NCBI GenBank assembly: GCA_028726465.1
Contig: JAQYQB010000023.1
Location: 1-51,061, forward strand
Length of the DNA stretch: 51,061 nt
Reading direction: 5' to 3'
DNA from: Mycobacteriaceae bacterium
GTDB taxonomy: Bacteria; Actinomycetota; Actinomycetes; Mycobacteriales; Mycobacteriaceae
Within the stretch, counting starts at the first letter, position 1, and each line of letters opens with the position of its first letter. This document shows positions 34,700-43,796 of the stretch, piece by piece. Under the pieces are notes generated by a model, which worked only from the letters and a program-made list of their open reading frames with translations, ran no database searches and had not been told where the DNA came from. The position numbers and the translations under genes were made by a program.

Positions 34700-35188
34700 T
34701 TAATCCTCAAATCCTTGGGTATCCGGGTATGCCACCAGCACGCCGTAGTCCAGCGCCCAGTAGATAACGCAGTAGGCCAGGCTGGCGAAGAACATGGTGT
34801 TCCAGCCGGCCGCGAGGTAGACGCCCGCGCCGTTGCCCACGAACGGCGCGTGCCCGAACAGGCCGCCGATGTAGACCAGGATGCCGGCGGCGGCCACCAC
34901 GGTGCCAAAGCCCCAGATGCGCCACTTGGTCACCAGGCCCAGCACCAGGAAGATGGCGGCCAGGGCGATGACCAGGCCGAGCGCGATGTCGCTGCCGGCG
35001 AAGATATCGAAGCCGCTGGACAGCACGGCCCAGGCGCAGCCGCCGATAAGCGCCACGATCACCAGGATGGCGGCCTTGGTCAGGCGCGGCAGGTTAATGC
35101 GGATATAGCGGAAAAACGGCGCCCGCGTCTTTCCGGGTTTGACGTGGAGCTTAATGTCCTCGGTGTCCGGGTTCGGTTGCTGTGACAC
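34700..35188 (-). CDS. Four-helix membrane protein, first gene of the oxidoreductase unit
   Basis: 162 aa from GTG 35188, chosen for AAAGGAGC 5 nt upstream. A charged cytoplasmic N-terminus (about 35 residues) leads to four hydrophobic helices (ILVIVALIGGCAWAVL, IALGLVIALAAIFLVLGLV, GFGTVVAAAGILVYIGGLFG and FFASLAYCVIYWAL). It ends QGFED, 2 nt before the oxidoreductase ATG. No family was recognised. Tight coupling suggests a membrane subunit or assembly partner of the cytochrome b/Mo enzyme. Confidence 0.72.
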   Translation of the reverse strand: MSQQPNPDTEDIKLHVKPGKTRAPFFRYIRINLPRLTKAAILVIVALIGGCAWAVLSSGFDIFAGSDIALGLVIALAAIFLVLGLVTKWRIWGFGTVVAAAGILVYIGGLFGHAPFVGNGAGVYLAAGWNTMFFASLAYCVIYWALDYGVLVAYPDTQGFED

Positions 35189-35595
35189 GGCTCGGCTCCT
35201 TTTCTGTTCAGATTGTTCTTTATCGACTTCGTCTGGCGGCGCTTCGCGTGTGCGCCGGCCGGTGACGTCGTCCGTTAGGTTAAAGTTCCGTTCGGATTGT
35301 GCGGGAGGTGTTGAGGCCTTCCCCACGGGCGCGCGGGAGGCTATGTTGGGCCTCCGTGCCCATAACCCCAAGGTAGTTTAAGCTGGGCAAACGCGCTGAA
35401 TTGATCGTACGTTCAAGGGCGGGGCTATCCCATTTACCTGCGGTTTAGATCAAGCGTTCAAAACCGTATGCTCGTTCGACTTCGCATGGATTAAAAACCC
35501 AGCTTAGAGTCTATAAATGTAGCGCCCGCGGGGCGCTCCTGCGCGCGGCTAGTCGCGCTCCCATATCGCACACATTCTGAAAGGACCGTCGAACA
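35189..35595. other. Divergent regulatory region, oxidoreductase unit / small membrane proteins
   Basis: 407 nt. It contains a near-palindrome (listed separately), a TATAAA -10-like box at 35512-35517 for the rightward genes, and a GC-rich inverted repeat AGCGCCCGCGGGGCGCT (near 35521). No gene is seen. Confidence 0.5.
35401..35416. promoter_or_regulatory. Candidate TetR-type operator
   Basis: TTGATCGTACGTTCAA, palindromic at 14 of 16 positions. A related GATCAAGCGTTCAA lies about 45 nt to the right. The size and symmetry suit the TetR regulator encoded at 36334. Confidence 0.45.
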
Positions 35596-35868
35596 ATGTC
35601 AGCAATGGTCATCTTCGGGCTGATCGCCTCGGTCGCCCTGCTCTTCGCCTTCGCGATGCTCAACCTGGGCAAGTGGACGCCGGACGATTACCCCTACCAG
35701 ATCCTGAACTTCGTCGGCGCCGGCTTCCTGACCGCCTCTGCCGCCAACCCGTTCAACGCGGGCGTGTTCTGGACCGAGCTCATCTGGTCCCTGCTGGGCC
35801 TCTACGGCATCATCAAGATCTTCTTGAACCGCCGCAAGAACAACCAGTCCCAGTCCGCCACCGCCTAG
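35596..35868 (+). CDS. Small membrane protein, CBU_0592-like, copy 1
   Basis: 90 aa with GAAAGGA upstream. Three hydrophobic helices: MVIFGLIASVALLFAFAML, YQILNFVGAGFLTASAANPFN and FWTELIWSLLGLYGIIKIF. The YQxLNFxGA ... NPFN ... TExxWxxxxLxGxxKIF pattern is shared with the next gene and fits the CBU_0592-like family. The function is unknown. It is 27 nt from copy 2 and probably co-transcribed. Confidence 0.78.
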   Translation: MSAMVIFGLIASVALLFAFAMLNLGKWTPDDYPYQILNFVGAGFLTASAANPFNAGVFWTELIWSLLGLYGIIKIFLNRRKNNQSQSATA

Positions 35869-35895
35869 TCCGCAACGAACGAAAGGAATACCCTC

Positions 35896-36186
35896 ATGGC
35901 ACTCTCCTACGAAATTGGCATCATCGCCGGCATCTGCTTCGTCGTTGCCTTCGGCCTGCTCAACTTCAAGGTCCTGACCGCTACCTCCCCCATCTACCAG
36001 ACCCTGAACTTCTTGGGCGCGATGGGCTTCGTCTACACCGCCCTGTCCCCGTTCAACCCGGGCCTGTTCATCACCGAGGCTGTCTGGGCGATTGTCGCCC
36101 TGTTCGGCCTGTGGAAGATTTTCACCTCCTCCAGCAAGCGCAAGGCTGCCGAGGCCGTGCCGGATACCCGCCGCAACGAGGCCTAA
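35896..36186 (+). CDS. Small membrane protein, CBU_0592-like, copy 2
   Basis: 96 aa, paralogue of the preceding gene: IYQTLNFLGAMGFVYTALSPFNPGLFITEAVWAIVALFGLWKIF aligns helix for helix (split over three segments). GAAAGGA precedes the ATG. Tandem paralogues that keep the same motif suggest a heteromeric membrane complex, as in paired SMR-like proteins; inference only. Confidence 0.78.
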   Translation: MALSYEIGIIAGICFVVAFGLLNFKVLTATSPIYQTLNFLGAMGFVYTALSPFNPGLFITEAVWAIVALFGLWKIFTSSSKRKAAEAVPDTRRNEA

Positions 36187-36228
36187 GACTAAGCGCCTAA
36201 ATTTAACGCCACCACCCCCGACCCCTGC

Positions 36229-36256
36229 TTGCCGGTCCGGGGTGGGCAACTATACT
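36229..36256 (+). promoter_or_regulatory. Promoter of the TetR gene
   Basis: TTGCCG (36229-36234), 16-bp spacer, TATACT (36251-36256). The spacer region overlaps the right arm of a CCACCCCCGACC...GGTCCGGGGTGG hairpin (36210-36245). Confidence 0.65.
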
Positions 36257-36333
36257 TTCCCTAGCACACGGATTACTGCCGCGGCCGCCTGTTTTATTGT
36301 TGGCCGCGTTTCGGCTGCGTTGAGGAGCGATGG

Positions 36334-36897
36334 TTGCCCAAGAATAACCCCCAGTACGGCCCCCGACTGCGCATTATCGATGCCACCCTAGACTCCATCG
36401 TGCACAACGGAGTGGTCGGCACCACCATGCGCGTCGTCGCCGACAAGGCGGACGTGTCCTTGGGGTCCATCTCCTATTATTTCAACGACAAGGACGGCCT
36501 GCTGGCGGCGGCCTTTTCCGTCTTCGCGGAGCGATCCGTGGCGGATTTCGGCTCCTTTTTCACCGGCATCGACAGCCTTGCCGATGCCCGCGCCGCCCTG
36601 TCCCAGATGCTCATCGCGTCCGCGGCCTCCCGCAAGACGCTGATCCTGGGCACCGAGCTCTACACCCTGTCCCTGCGGCGCCCCCTGCACCGCATGAACC
36701 TGTTGGAGTGGACGCAGGGCTGCCGCAACGTGATGGGCCAGTACTTCGACGCCCACACCACCTACCTGCTCGACGCCTTCTACGAGGGCCTGCTGCTCCA
36801 CCGCAGCATGTCGCTCGGCGAGTTCACCGAGGACCGCATCAACCTGGCGATCACCCGGCTGACCCCGCCCGAAAGCTATATCGGGCCGGGCGCCTAG
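36334..36897 (+). CDS. TetR-family regulator
   Basis: 187 aa from TTG 36334, with GAGGAG about 7 nt upstream. HTH: IIDATLDSIVHNGVVGTTMRVVADKADVSLGSISYYFNDKDGLL (read as two helices plus the YYF motif). It has a BetI-like C-terminal ligand domain of about 130 residues. Neighbours: the two small membrane proteins (same strand) and pcaJ (convergent, 21 nt away). It probably controls the 35.2-36.2 kb genes rather than the pca genes, which have their own IclR regulator. Confidence 0.85.
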   Translation: MPKNNPQYGPRLRIIDATLDSIVHNGVVGTTMRVVADKADVSLGSISYYFNDKDGLLAAAFSVFAERSVADFGSFFTGIDSLADARAALSQMLIASAASRKTLILGTELYTLSLRRPLHRMNLLEWTQGCRNVMGQYFDAHTTYLLDAFYEGLLLHRSMSLGEFTEDRINLAITRLTPPESYIGPGA

Positions 36898-36918
36898 GGT
36901 GCTGGCCTTTCTAGCTTT

Positions 36919-37569
36919 CTAACCCGCTAGCCGGTCGCTGACGGCGAAGTCCGCGTCGGTCACCGCGCGCACGGAGTCCACGGTCTCGCCCTCGGCGACC
37001 TCGATGAGCGTGAGCCCCTCCTGCGGGTCCACGTGGAAGACCGCGTAGTCGGTGATGATCAGGTCCACGCACTGCGCGCCGGTTAGCGGCAGCTCGCAGG
37101 TGTTGAGCACCTTGGACGCGCCGTGCTTGTTGGTGTGCGACATCATCACCACGATCCGCTGGGCGCCGTGGACCAGGTCCATCGCCCCACCCATGCCGCG
37201 GACCGTCTTGCCCGGGATCATCCAGTTGGCCAGGTCGCCGTAGCGCGAGACCTCCATCGCGCCCAGGATGGCCACGTCCACCGCCCGCGAGCGGATCATG
37301 CCGAAGGAATCCGAGGAGGAGAAAAACGCCGCCCCCGGGTTGACCGTGATGGTCTCCTTGCCGGCGTTGATAAGCTCCGGGTCCACCTCGTCCTCGGTCG
37401 GGTACGGGCCCACGCCCAGCACGCCGTTCTCCGAGTGCAGGATGACCTCCGAATCCTCCGGCAGAAAGCCCGGCACCAGAGTGGGCATGCCGATGCCCAG
37501 GTTCACGTACTGCCCGTTGGTCAGTTCCTGTGCCGCGCGCGCGGCCATCTGTTCCCTCGTCCAGGTCAT
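36919..37569 (-). CDS. pcaJ: 3-oxoadipate CoA-transferase, subunit B
   Basis: 216 aa, class I CoA-transferase beta chain. Catalytic Glu in [23 protein letters not shown] and the C-terminal [16 protein letters not shown] are typical. With PcaI it transfers CoA from succinyl-CoA to 3-oxoadipate. The ATG directly follows the pcaI stop (TAAATG). SCOT or acetate CoA-transferases share the fold, but the cat/pca context is decisive. Confidence 0.92.
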   Translation of the reverse strand: MTWTREQMAARAAQELTNGQYVNLGIGMPTLVPGFLPEDSEVILHSENGVLGVGPYPTEDEVDPELINAGKETITVNPGAAFFSSSDSFGMIRSRAVDVAILGAMEVSRYGDLANWMIPGKTVRGMGGAMDLVHGAQRIVVMMSHTNKHGASKVLNTCELPLTGAQCVDLIITDYAVFHVDPQEGLTLIEVAEGETVDSVRAVTDADFAVSDRLAG

Positions 37570-38310
37570 TTACCTCACCGTCCTGTTTTCGATGCCCGTT
37601 TCCTGCGGTCCTACTTCCACCACTCGGTCGACGTGGATGCCGGGCAGGTGGACTTCGTCCGGGTCGAGCTGGTCGACCACGTGCTCGGCCTGCACGATGG
37701 TGGTCCGCGCGCACTGCGCGGCATCCGGGTTGAAGTTGCGGGCGGTCTTGGAAAAGACCAGGTTGCCCCAGCGGTCGGCGGTGTGCGCGTGGACCAGGGC
37801 GAAGTCGGCCACGATGGCCTCTTCCAGCACGTAGGTCCGGCCACCAAAGACGCGGGTCTCCTTCGGCTCGGAGACCTCGGCGACGGTCCCGTCCGGGTTG
37901 TAGCGCATGGGCAGCCCGCCGTCGGCGACCTGGGTGCCCACGCCCGCGGTGGTGTAGAAGGCGGGGATGCCCGCGCCCCCGGCGCGCATCTTTTCGGCCA
38001 GGGTGCCCTGCGGGGTGAACTCCACGGTCAGCTCGCCGGCTAGGTACTGCCGGGCGTATTCCTTGTTGGAGCCGATATAGGAGCCGATGGTCCGGGCAAT
38101 CCGGCCGTCGGCCAGCAGGAGGCCCAGGCCGAAGCCGTCGGTGCCGCAGTTGTTGGAGATAATCGTCAGATCGCTGGCGCCCTTTTCGCGGAGCGCGTCA
38201 ATGAGTCGGGCGGGGATGCCTACCAGGCCAAACCCGCCGACGGCCACCGATGCCCCATCCGGGATATCGGCCACCGCCGCGGAAATTTCGGGGAATGTCT
38301 TGTCAAACAT
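37570..38310 (-). CDS. pcaI: 3-oxoadipate CoA-transferase, subunit A
   Basis: 246 aa from ATG 38310 (MFDKTFPEIS). Alpha chain with the glycine-rich VAVGGFGLVGIPARLIDAL loop, ISNNCGTDGFGLG, and GNLVFSKTARNFNPDAA. It pairs with PcaJ. It is divergent from pcaR, so the 84-nt gap is the control point. Confidence 0.92.
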   Translation of the reverse strand: MFDKTFPEISAAVADIPDGASVAVGGFGLVGIPARLIDALREKGASDLTIISNNCGTDGFGLGLLLADGRIARTIGSYIGSNKEYARQYLAGELTVEFTPQGTLAEKMRAGGAGIPAFYTTAGVGTQVADGGLPMRYNPDGTVAEVSEPKETRVFGGRTYVLEEAIVADFALVHAHTADRWGNLVFSKTARNFNPDAAQCARTTIVQAEHVVDQLDPDEVHLPGIHVDRVVEVGPQETGIENRTVR

Positions 38311-38349
38311 GCCCCACAATGTACACTGATGTTCATACAGAGCACAAGG

Positions 38350-38364
38350 GTTCACCATGTGAAC
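38350..38364. promoter_or_regulatory. IclR-type operator between pcaI and pcaR
   Basis: GTTCAC-CAT-GTGAAC: perfect 6-bp arms centred in the pcaI/pcaR gap. A second half-like GTTCAT lies at about 38331. IclR-family pca regulators bind GTTCG/CGAAC-type palindromes, so PcaR is the likely ligand. Confidence 0.6.
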
Positions 38365-38394
38365 ACCCAGCACACACGCTTAGGAGCAACCACC

Positions 38395-39180
38395 ATGTCC
38401 ACCTCGACCACCCAGCCGGTCCAGTCCCTGGTCCGCGGGCTGCAGGTCATCCGGTCTTTCGGACCGAGCGCGCCCCGGCAATCCCTCTCCGAGGTCGCCA
38501 CCGCCACCGGCCTGGCCCGGGCCACCGCCCGGCGCTTCCTCCACACCCTGGTGGGGGAAGGCTACGCCGCCACCAACGGCTCCGAGTTCTGGCTAACGCC
38601 GAAGGTTTTGGAGCTCGGCTACAGCTTCGTCTCCGGGCTCGAGCTGCCGGCCCTGGCCCAGCCCCACCTGGAGGCGCTCTCCCAGACCATCGACGAGTCC
38701 AGCTCCCTGTCCGTTCTCGACGGCGCGGACGTGGTCTACGTCTGCCGCGTGCCCGTGCGCCGCATCATGACGGTCAACATCACCGTCGGCACCCGCTTCC
38801 CCGCCCACGCGACCTCCATGGGGCGCGTCCTGCTGGCCGGGCTTGACGATGCCTCCCTGGCCCAGCACCTCGACCACACCCAGCTCGCCCCGCTCACGCC
38901 GCGGACGGTCACCTCCCCGGCGCAGCTGCGCGAGATCCTGCACGAGGTCCGCCTGCAGGGCTACAGCCTGGTCGACCAGGAGCTCGAGCTGGGCCTGCGG
39001 TCCATCGCCGCGCCCGTAACCGATCCGGAAGGCAAGGTCGTAGCCGCGGTCAACATCTCCACCCAGACCGCCTCCTACGACCTCGAGCACATCGAGACCA
39101 CCCTCATCCCCGCGCTGCTGCGCACCACGCAGGCCATCAGCGCCGATATCACCCACGCGAAGGAGCCTTATCATGCCTAA
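38395..39180 (+). CDS. pcaR: IclR-family regulator of the beta-ketoadipate pathway
   Basis: 261 aa from ATG 38395 with AGGAG 8 nt upstream. N-terminal winged HTH (SLSEVATATGLARATARRFLHTL) and IclR effector domain (SLSVLDGADVVYVCRVP, TRFPAHATSMGRVLLAGL, SLVDQELELGLRSIAAPV). It is divergent from pcaIJ, and its stop overlaps the pcaF start by 8 nt, so it is co-translated with pcaF and pcaD. It probably responds to 3-oxoadipate. Confidence 0.9.
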   Translation: MSTSTTQPVQSLVRGLQVIRSFGPSAPRQSLSEVATATGLARATARRFLHTLVGEGYAATNGSEFWLTPKVLELGYSFVSGLELPALAQPHLEALSQTIDESSSLSVLDGADVVYVCRVPVRRIMTVNITVGTRFPAHATSMGRVLLAGLDDASLAQHLDHTQLAPLTPRTVTSPAQLREILHEVRLQGYSLVDQELELGLRSIAAPVTDPEGKVVAAVNISTQTASYDLEHIETTLIPALLRTTQAISADITHAKEPYHA

Positions 39181-40429
39181 GTCCACCGCCCACGACGTGA
39201 GCGATGCCAACGATGCCGACATCGTCATCTGCTCGCCCCTGCGCACCCCGGTCGGCCGCTTCGGCGGCGCCCTGGCCGCCGTGCCGGTCCAGGATCTCGC
39301 CTCCACCGTCGTGCGCGCCCTGGTCGAGCGCACCGGGCTGCGGACCGCCGACGTCGACGACCTCATCCTGGGCCAGGCCGCCCCGAACGGCGCCGCCCCC
39401 GCGCTGGGCCGCGTGGTGGCGCTGGACTCCGGCCTGGGCGAAAGCGTGCCCGGCATGCAGCTGGACCGCCGCTGCGGCTCGGGCCTGCAGGCGGTGACCA
39501 CCGCCGCCGCGCACGTGGCCACGGGGGCGGCCGACCTCATCATCGCCGGCGGGGCCGAGTCCATGTCCCAGACCGAATACACTGTCGACCCGTCCATCCG
39601 CACCGGGGTCAAGGCCGGCAACATGGTCCTGCGCGACCGCCTCCAGCAGGCCCGCGAGACCGCCGGCGGCAAGCACCACCCCATCCCCGGCGGCATGATC
39701 GAGACCGCCGAGAACCTCCGCCGCGAGGCCGGGCTAACCCGCAGCGCCCAGGACGAGCTGGCCGCCGCCTCCCAGCAGCGCGCCGTCGCCGCCCAGGAAG
39801 GCGGGCTCTTCGACGCCGAAATCGTGCCGGTGACCGTACCGGGCCGGCGCCGCAAGGACCCGGACGTCGTGGTCGAGCGCGACGAGCACCCGCGCCCGGG
39901 CACCACCGCGGACAAGCTCGCCGGCCTGCGCGCGGTCATGGGTTCCCAAGACCCGGAGGCCACCGTCACCGCCGGCAACGCCTCCGGCCAAAACGACGGC
40001 GCGGCCGCCATGATCGTGACCACCCGCGCCCGCGCCCGCGAGCTCGGCCTAACCCCGGCCGCCTGCCTGCGCGGCTGGGCCGTCGCCGGCGTCGAACCGG
40101 AGCGCATGGGCATCGGCCCGGTGCCCGCCACCGCCCGCGTCCTCGAGCGCCTCGGCTTGAGCCTTGACAACCTGGATCTCATCGAGCTCAACGAGGCCTT
40201 CGCCGCCCAGGCCCTGGCCTGCCTTCGCGAATGGGGCATTTCCGCCGACGACAAGCGCCTCAACCCGCTAGGCTCCGGCATCTCGCTCGGCCACCCCGTC
40301 GGCGCGACCGGCGCGCGCATGCTGGTGACCGCCGCCCACACCCTGGAACGCGAGGACCTGCACACCGCGCTGGTGACCATGTGCATCGGCGGCGGTCAGG
40401 GCCTGGCAGCCGTTATCACCCGCGACTAG
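39173..40429 (+). CDS. pcaF: 3-oxoadipyl-CoA thiolase
   Basis: 418 aa. Thiolase with nucleophile Cys101 (LDRRCGSGLQA), catalytic His in LGHPVGATGAR (near 375) and Cys in MCIGGGQG (near 404); NEAFAAQAL is also present. It cleaves 3-oxoadipyl-CoA to succinyl-CoA and acetyl-CoA. Generic acetyl-CoA acetyltransferase is the alternative, but the operon with pcaR and pcaD supports PcaF. ATG 39173 lies inside the pcaR end. Confidence 0.92.
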   Translation: MPKSTAHDVSDANDADIVICSPLRTPVGRFGGALAAVPVQDLASTVVRALVERTGLRTADVDDLILGQAAPNGAAPALGRVVALDSGLGESVPGMQLDRRCGSGLQAVTTAAAHVATGAADLIIAGGAESMSQTEYTVDPSIRTGVKAGNMVLRDRLQQARETAGGKHHPIPGGMIETAENLRREAGLTRSAQDELAAASQQRAVAAQEGGLFDAEIVPVTVPGRRRKDPDVVVERDEHPRPGTTADKLAGLRAVMGSQDPEATVTAGNASGQNDGAAAMIVTTRARARELGLTPAACLRGWAVAGVEPERMGIGPVPATARVLERLGLSLDNLDLIELNEAFAAQALACLREWGISADDKRLNPLGSGISLGHPVGATGARMLVTAAHTLEREDLHTALVTMCIGGGQGLAAVITRD

Positions 40430-40448
40430 CTCCCGAAAGGAAAAATCC

Positions 40449-41213
40449 ATGACCGTCTTGCACTATCACGACTTCCCCGGCACCCAGGACGCTTCCGCCC
40501 CGGTGCTCCTGCTGGGCTCTATCGCCTCCGCCACCGCGATGTGGGCGCCGGTCGCAGACGAGCTCGCCGGGACCCGCCGCGTTGTCGCCATCGACCACCG
40601 CGGCCACGGGCGCTCGCCGGATATCACGGAGCCTGCCAGCATGCAGCGCTTGGCCGCCGACGTGCTGGAGACGCTGGACGCAGCCGGCATCGATAGCTTT
40701 AGCGTGGTGGGCCTGTCCCTGGGCGGGGCGATCGCCCAGTACCTGGCCGCGACCTCGGAGCGCGTGGAGCGCGCCGCCTTCCTGTGCACCGCCTCCTATT
40801 TCGGCGGCCCGGACAAGTGGCTGCCGCGGGTCGAGCTGACCAGCCGCGAGGGCCTTGCCCCCATGGCCGAGTCCGTGGTCGAGCTCTGGCTGACTGAAGA
40901 CTTCCGCCGCACCCACCCGGCCACCACGGCCGCCTGCCTCGACATGGTGCTTGCCACCCGCGGGTCCGGCTACGCCAGCTGCGCCCAGGCGCTCGCCGAC
41001 TGGGACTTCACCGAGCAGCTCGCCGACATCACCTGCCCCGTACTCACCCTGGCCGGCGCCGACGATGCCTCCACCCCACCCGCCACCGTCCACTCCATCG
41101 CCGAGCGCGTGGCCGGGCCGGCCACCACCGTGACCGTGCCCGGCGCGCACGTGCCGACCCTGGAATCCCCCACGGACGTGACGAAGGCGCTGGCAGACTT
41201 CCTGCCCGCCTAG
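40449..41213 (+). CDS. pcaD: 3-oxoadipate enol-lactone hydrolase
   Basis: 254-aa alpha/beta hydrolase. Nucleophile elbow GLSLGGAIAQYLA (Ser), oxyanion LLGSIASATAMWAPV, RRVVAIDHRGHGRSPD, Asp in LTLAGADDASTPP and His in PGAHVPTLE. It hydrolyses the lactone made by CatC to 3-oxoadipate. It is not fused to PcaC. GAAAGGAAA precedes the ATG. The stop codon shares bases with the convergent catB stop (41210-41213). Confidence 0.92.
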   Translation: MTVLHYHDFPGTQDASAPVLLLGSIASATAMWAPVADELAGTRRVVAIDHRGHGRSPDITEPASMQRLAADVLETLDAAGIDSFSVVGLSLGGAIAQYLAATSERVERAAFLCTASYFGGPDKWLPRVELTSREGLAPMAESVVELWLTEDFRRTHPATTAACLDMVLATRGSGYASCAQALADWDFTEQLADITCPVLTLAGADDASTPPATVHSIAERVAGPATTVTVPGAHVPTLESPTDVTKALADFLPA

Positions 41214-42331
41214 TCGCGGGTGAAGAAATCCACCTTGTCCCAGTCCGGCTCGAGGCCCAGGCCCGGGCCCTGGGGCAGCTCGACCTTGCCGTCGCGGTAA
41301 ACCAGGTCCTCGGTGGTATAGGACTCGCGCAACAGCAGCGGCCCGAAAAGCTCGGAGCCGAAGTTAATCTCCGGGGTAGCGCACGCAAAGTGCAGCGAGG
41401 CCGCCGTGCCGAACGGGCCCTCCAGGCTGGTCGCGCCGTGGCAGGCCAGACCCGCGGCTGCGGCGACCGCCACGGTCTTCTTCGACTCCTGCAGCCCGCC
41501 CAGCTTGGTCGTCTTGATGGCCACGACGTCGGCGGCCTGCTCGCGTACGACGCGCAGGGCATCGGCCGGCGAGCACACCGACTCGTCCGCCATCACCGGC
41601 ACGCCTACCCGGGTGGTGATTTCGCGCAGGGTGGCCAGGTCGTCGGCCGGGGCGGGCTGCTCGAAAAGCTCCACGCCGGCCTCAGCCAGCCGCGGCAGGT
41701 AGCGCAGGGCCGTGAGCCGGTCCCAGCGCGCGTTGACGTCGATGCGCAGGCCCACCTCGCCGCCCAGGGCATCGGCCAGCTCCGCGATGCGCCCGGTATC
41801 CCGGTCCGGATCGCCCGCGCCCATCTTCAGCTTGAACGAGGTGTGCCCGAAGCGCTCGCGGCGGTCGTTGATTTCCTCCAGCGCTTCATCCAGCGGCAGC
41901 ACGCCGAGCGCCCAGGTCACGTCGATGGCCTCGCGCACGCGCCCGCCCAGCAGGTCCGTGACCGGCACGCCCAGCGCGCGGGCCCAGGCGTCGTGCATGG
42001 CGACGTCGCAGGCGGCCTTCGCGAAGCGCATATTCGCCACCGAGCGCTCGAAATCCGCCACGATGCCCGCCAGCTCGTTGACCGGCCGGCCCTCCATGTG
42101 CGGGCGCAGGTGGCCGTCGATGATGACCTTCATCGTCTCCGCCGACTCGCCGCCCCACCAGGGCCCGCCGGGCACCACGCCCTCGCCGTAGCCGACGATG
42201 CCACCCTTCAGCCGCACCATCACCAGCAGGATGGGCTGCGCCGTCGCCGTGTAGGTGGCGAAGCCGTGCGGGCGAAACAGCGGCACGTCCAGCAGGCGGG
42301 TTTCTACCTTGTCAATTATCAAATCAGTCAT
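41210..42331 (-). CDS. catB: Muconate cycloisomerase
   Basis: 373 aa, enolase superfamily. The catalytic Lys is in TSFKLKMGAGD (KxK motif), metal ligands are in IDVNARWD, FEQPAP and MADESV, and the opposite-face Lys is in VAIKTTKLGGLQ. It converts cis,cis-muconate to muconolactone. GAGGAGC precedes the ATG. It is downstream of catA but separated by a terminator-like hairpin. O-succinylbenzoate synthase and dipeptide epimerase share the fold; the context decides. Confidence 0.93.
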   Translation of the reverse strand: MTDLIIDKVETRLLDVPLFRPHGFATYTATAQPILLVMVRLKGGIVGYGEGVVPGGPWWGGESAETMKVIIDGHLRPHMEGRPVNELAGIVADFERSVANMRFAKAACDVAMHDAWARALGVPVTDLLGGRVREAIDVTWALGVLPLDEALEEINDRRERFGHTSFKLKMGAGDPDRDTGRIAELADALGGEVGLRIDVNARWDRLTALRYLPRLAEAGVELFEQPAPADDLATLREITTRVGVPVMADESVCSPADALRVVREQAADVVAIKTTKLGGLQESKKTVAVAAAAGLACHGATSLEGPFGTAASLHFACATPEINFGSELFGPLLLRESYTTEDLVYRDGKVELPQGPGLGLEPDWDKVDFFTRD

Positions 42332-42363
42332 TGCTCGCTCCTCGCTTCTAGTTTTAACGCACC

Positions 42364-42397
42364 AAAAGCCCCGCCGCGTCCGAGTGCGGCTGGGGCC
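42364..42397 (-). terminator. Terminator-like hairpin between catA and catB
   Basis: GCCCCGCCGC pairs with GCGGCTGGGGC (one bulge), followed on the minus strand by TTTTGG. It could reduce read-through from catA into catB, setting a lower CatB level. Confidence 0.7.
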
Positions 42398-42421
42398 AGG
42401 TGTTTTAAAGGTGCTAATCCC

Positions 42422-43796
<1,375 letters not shown>

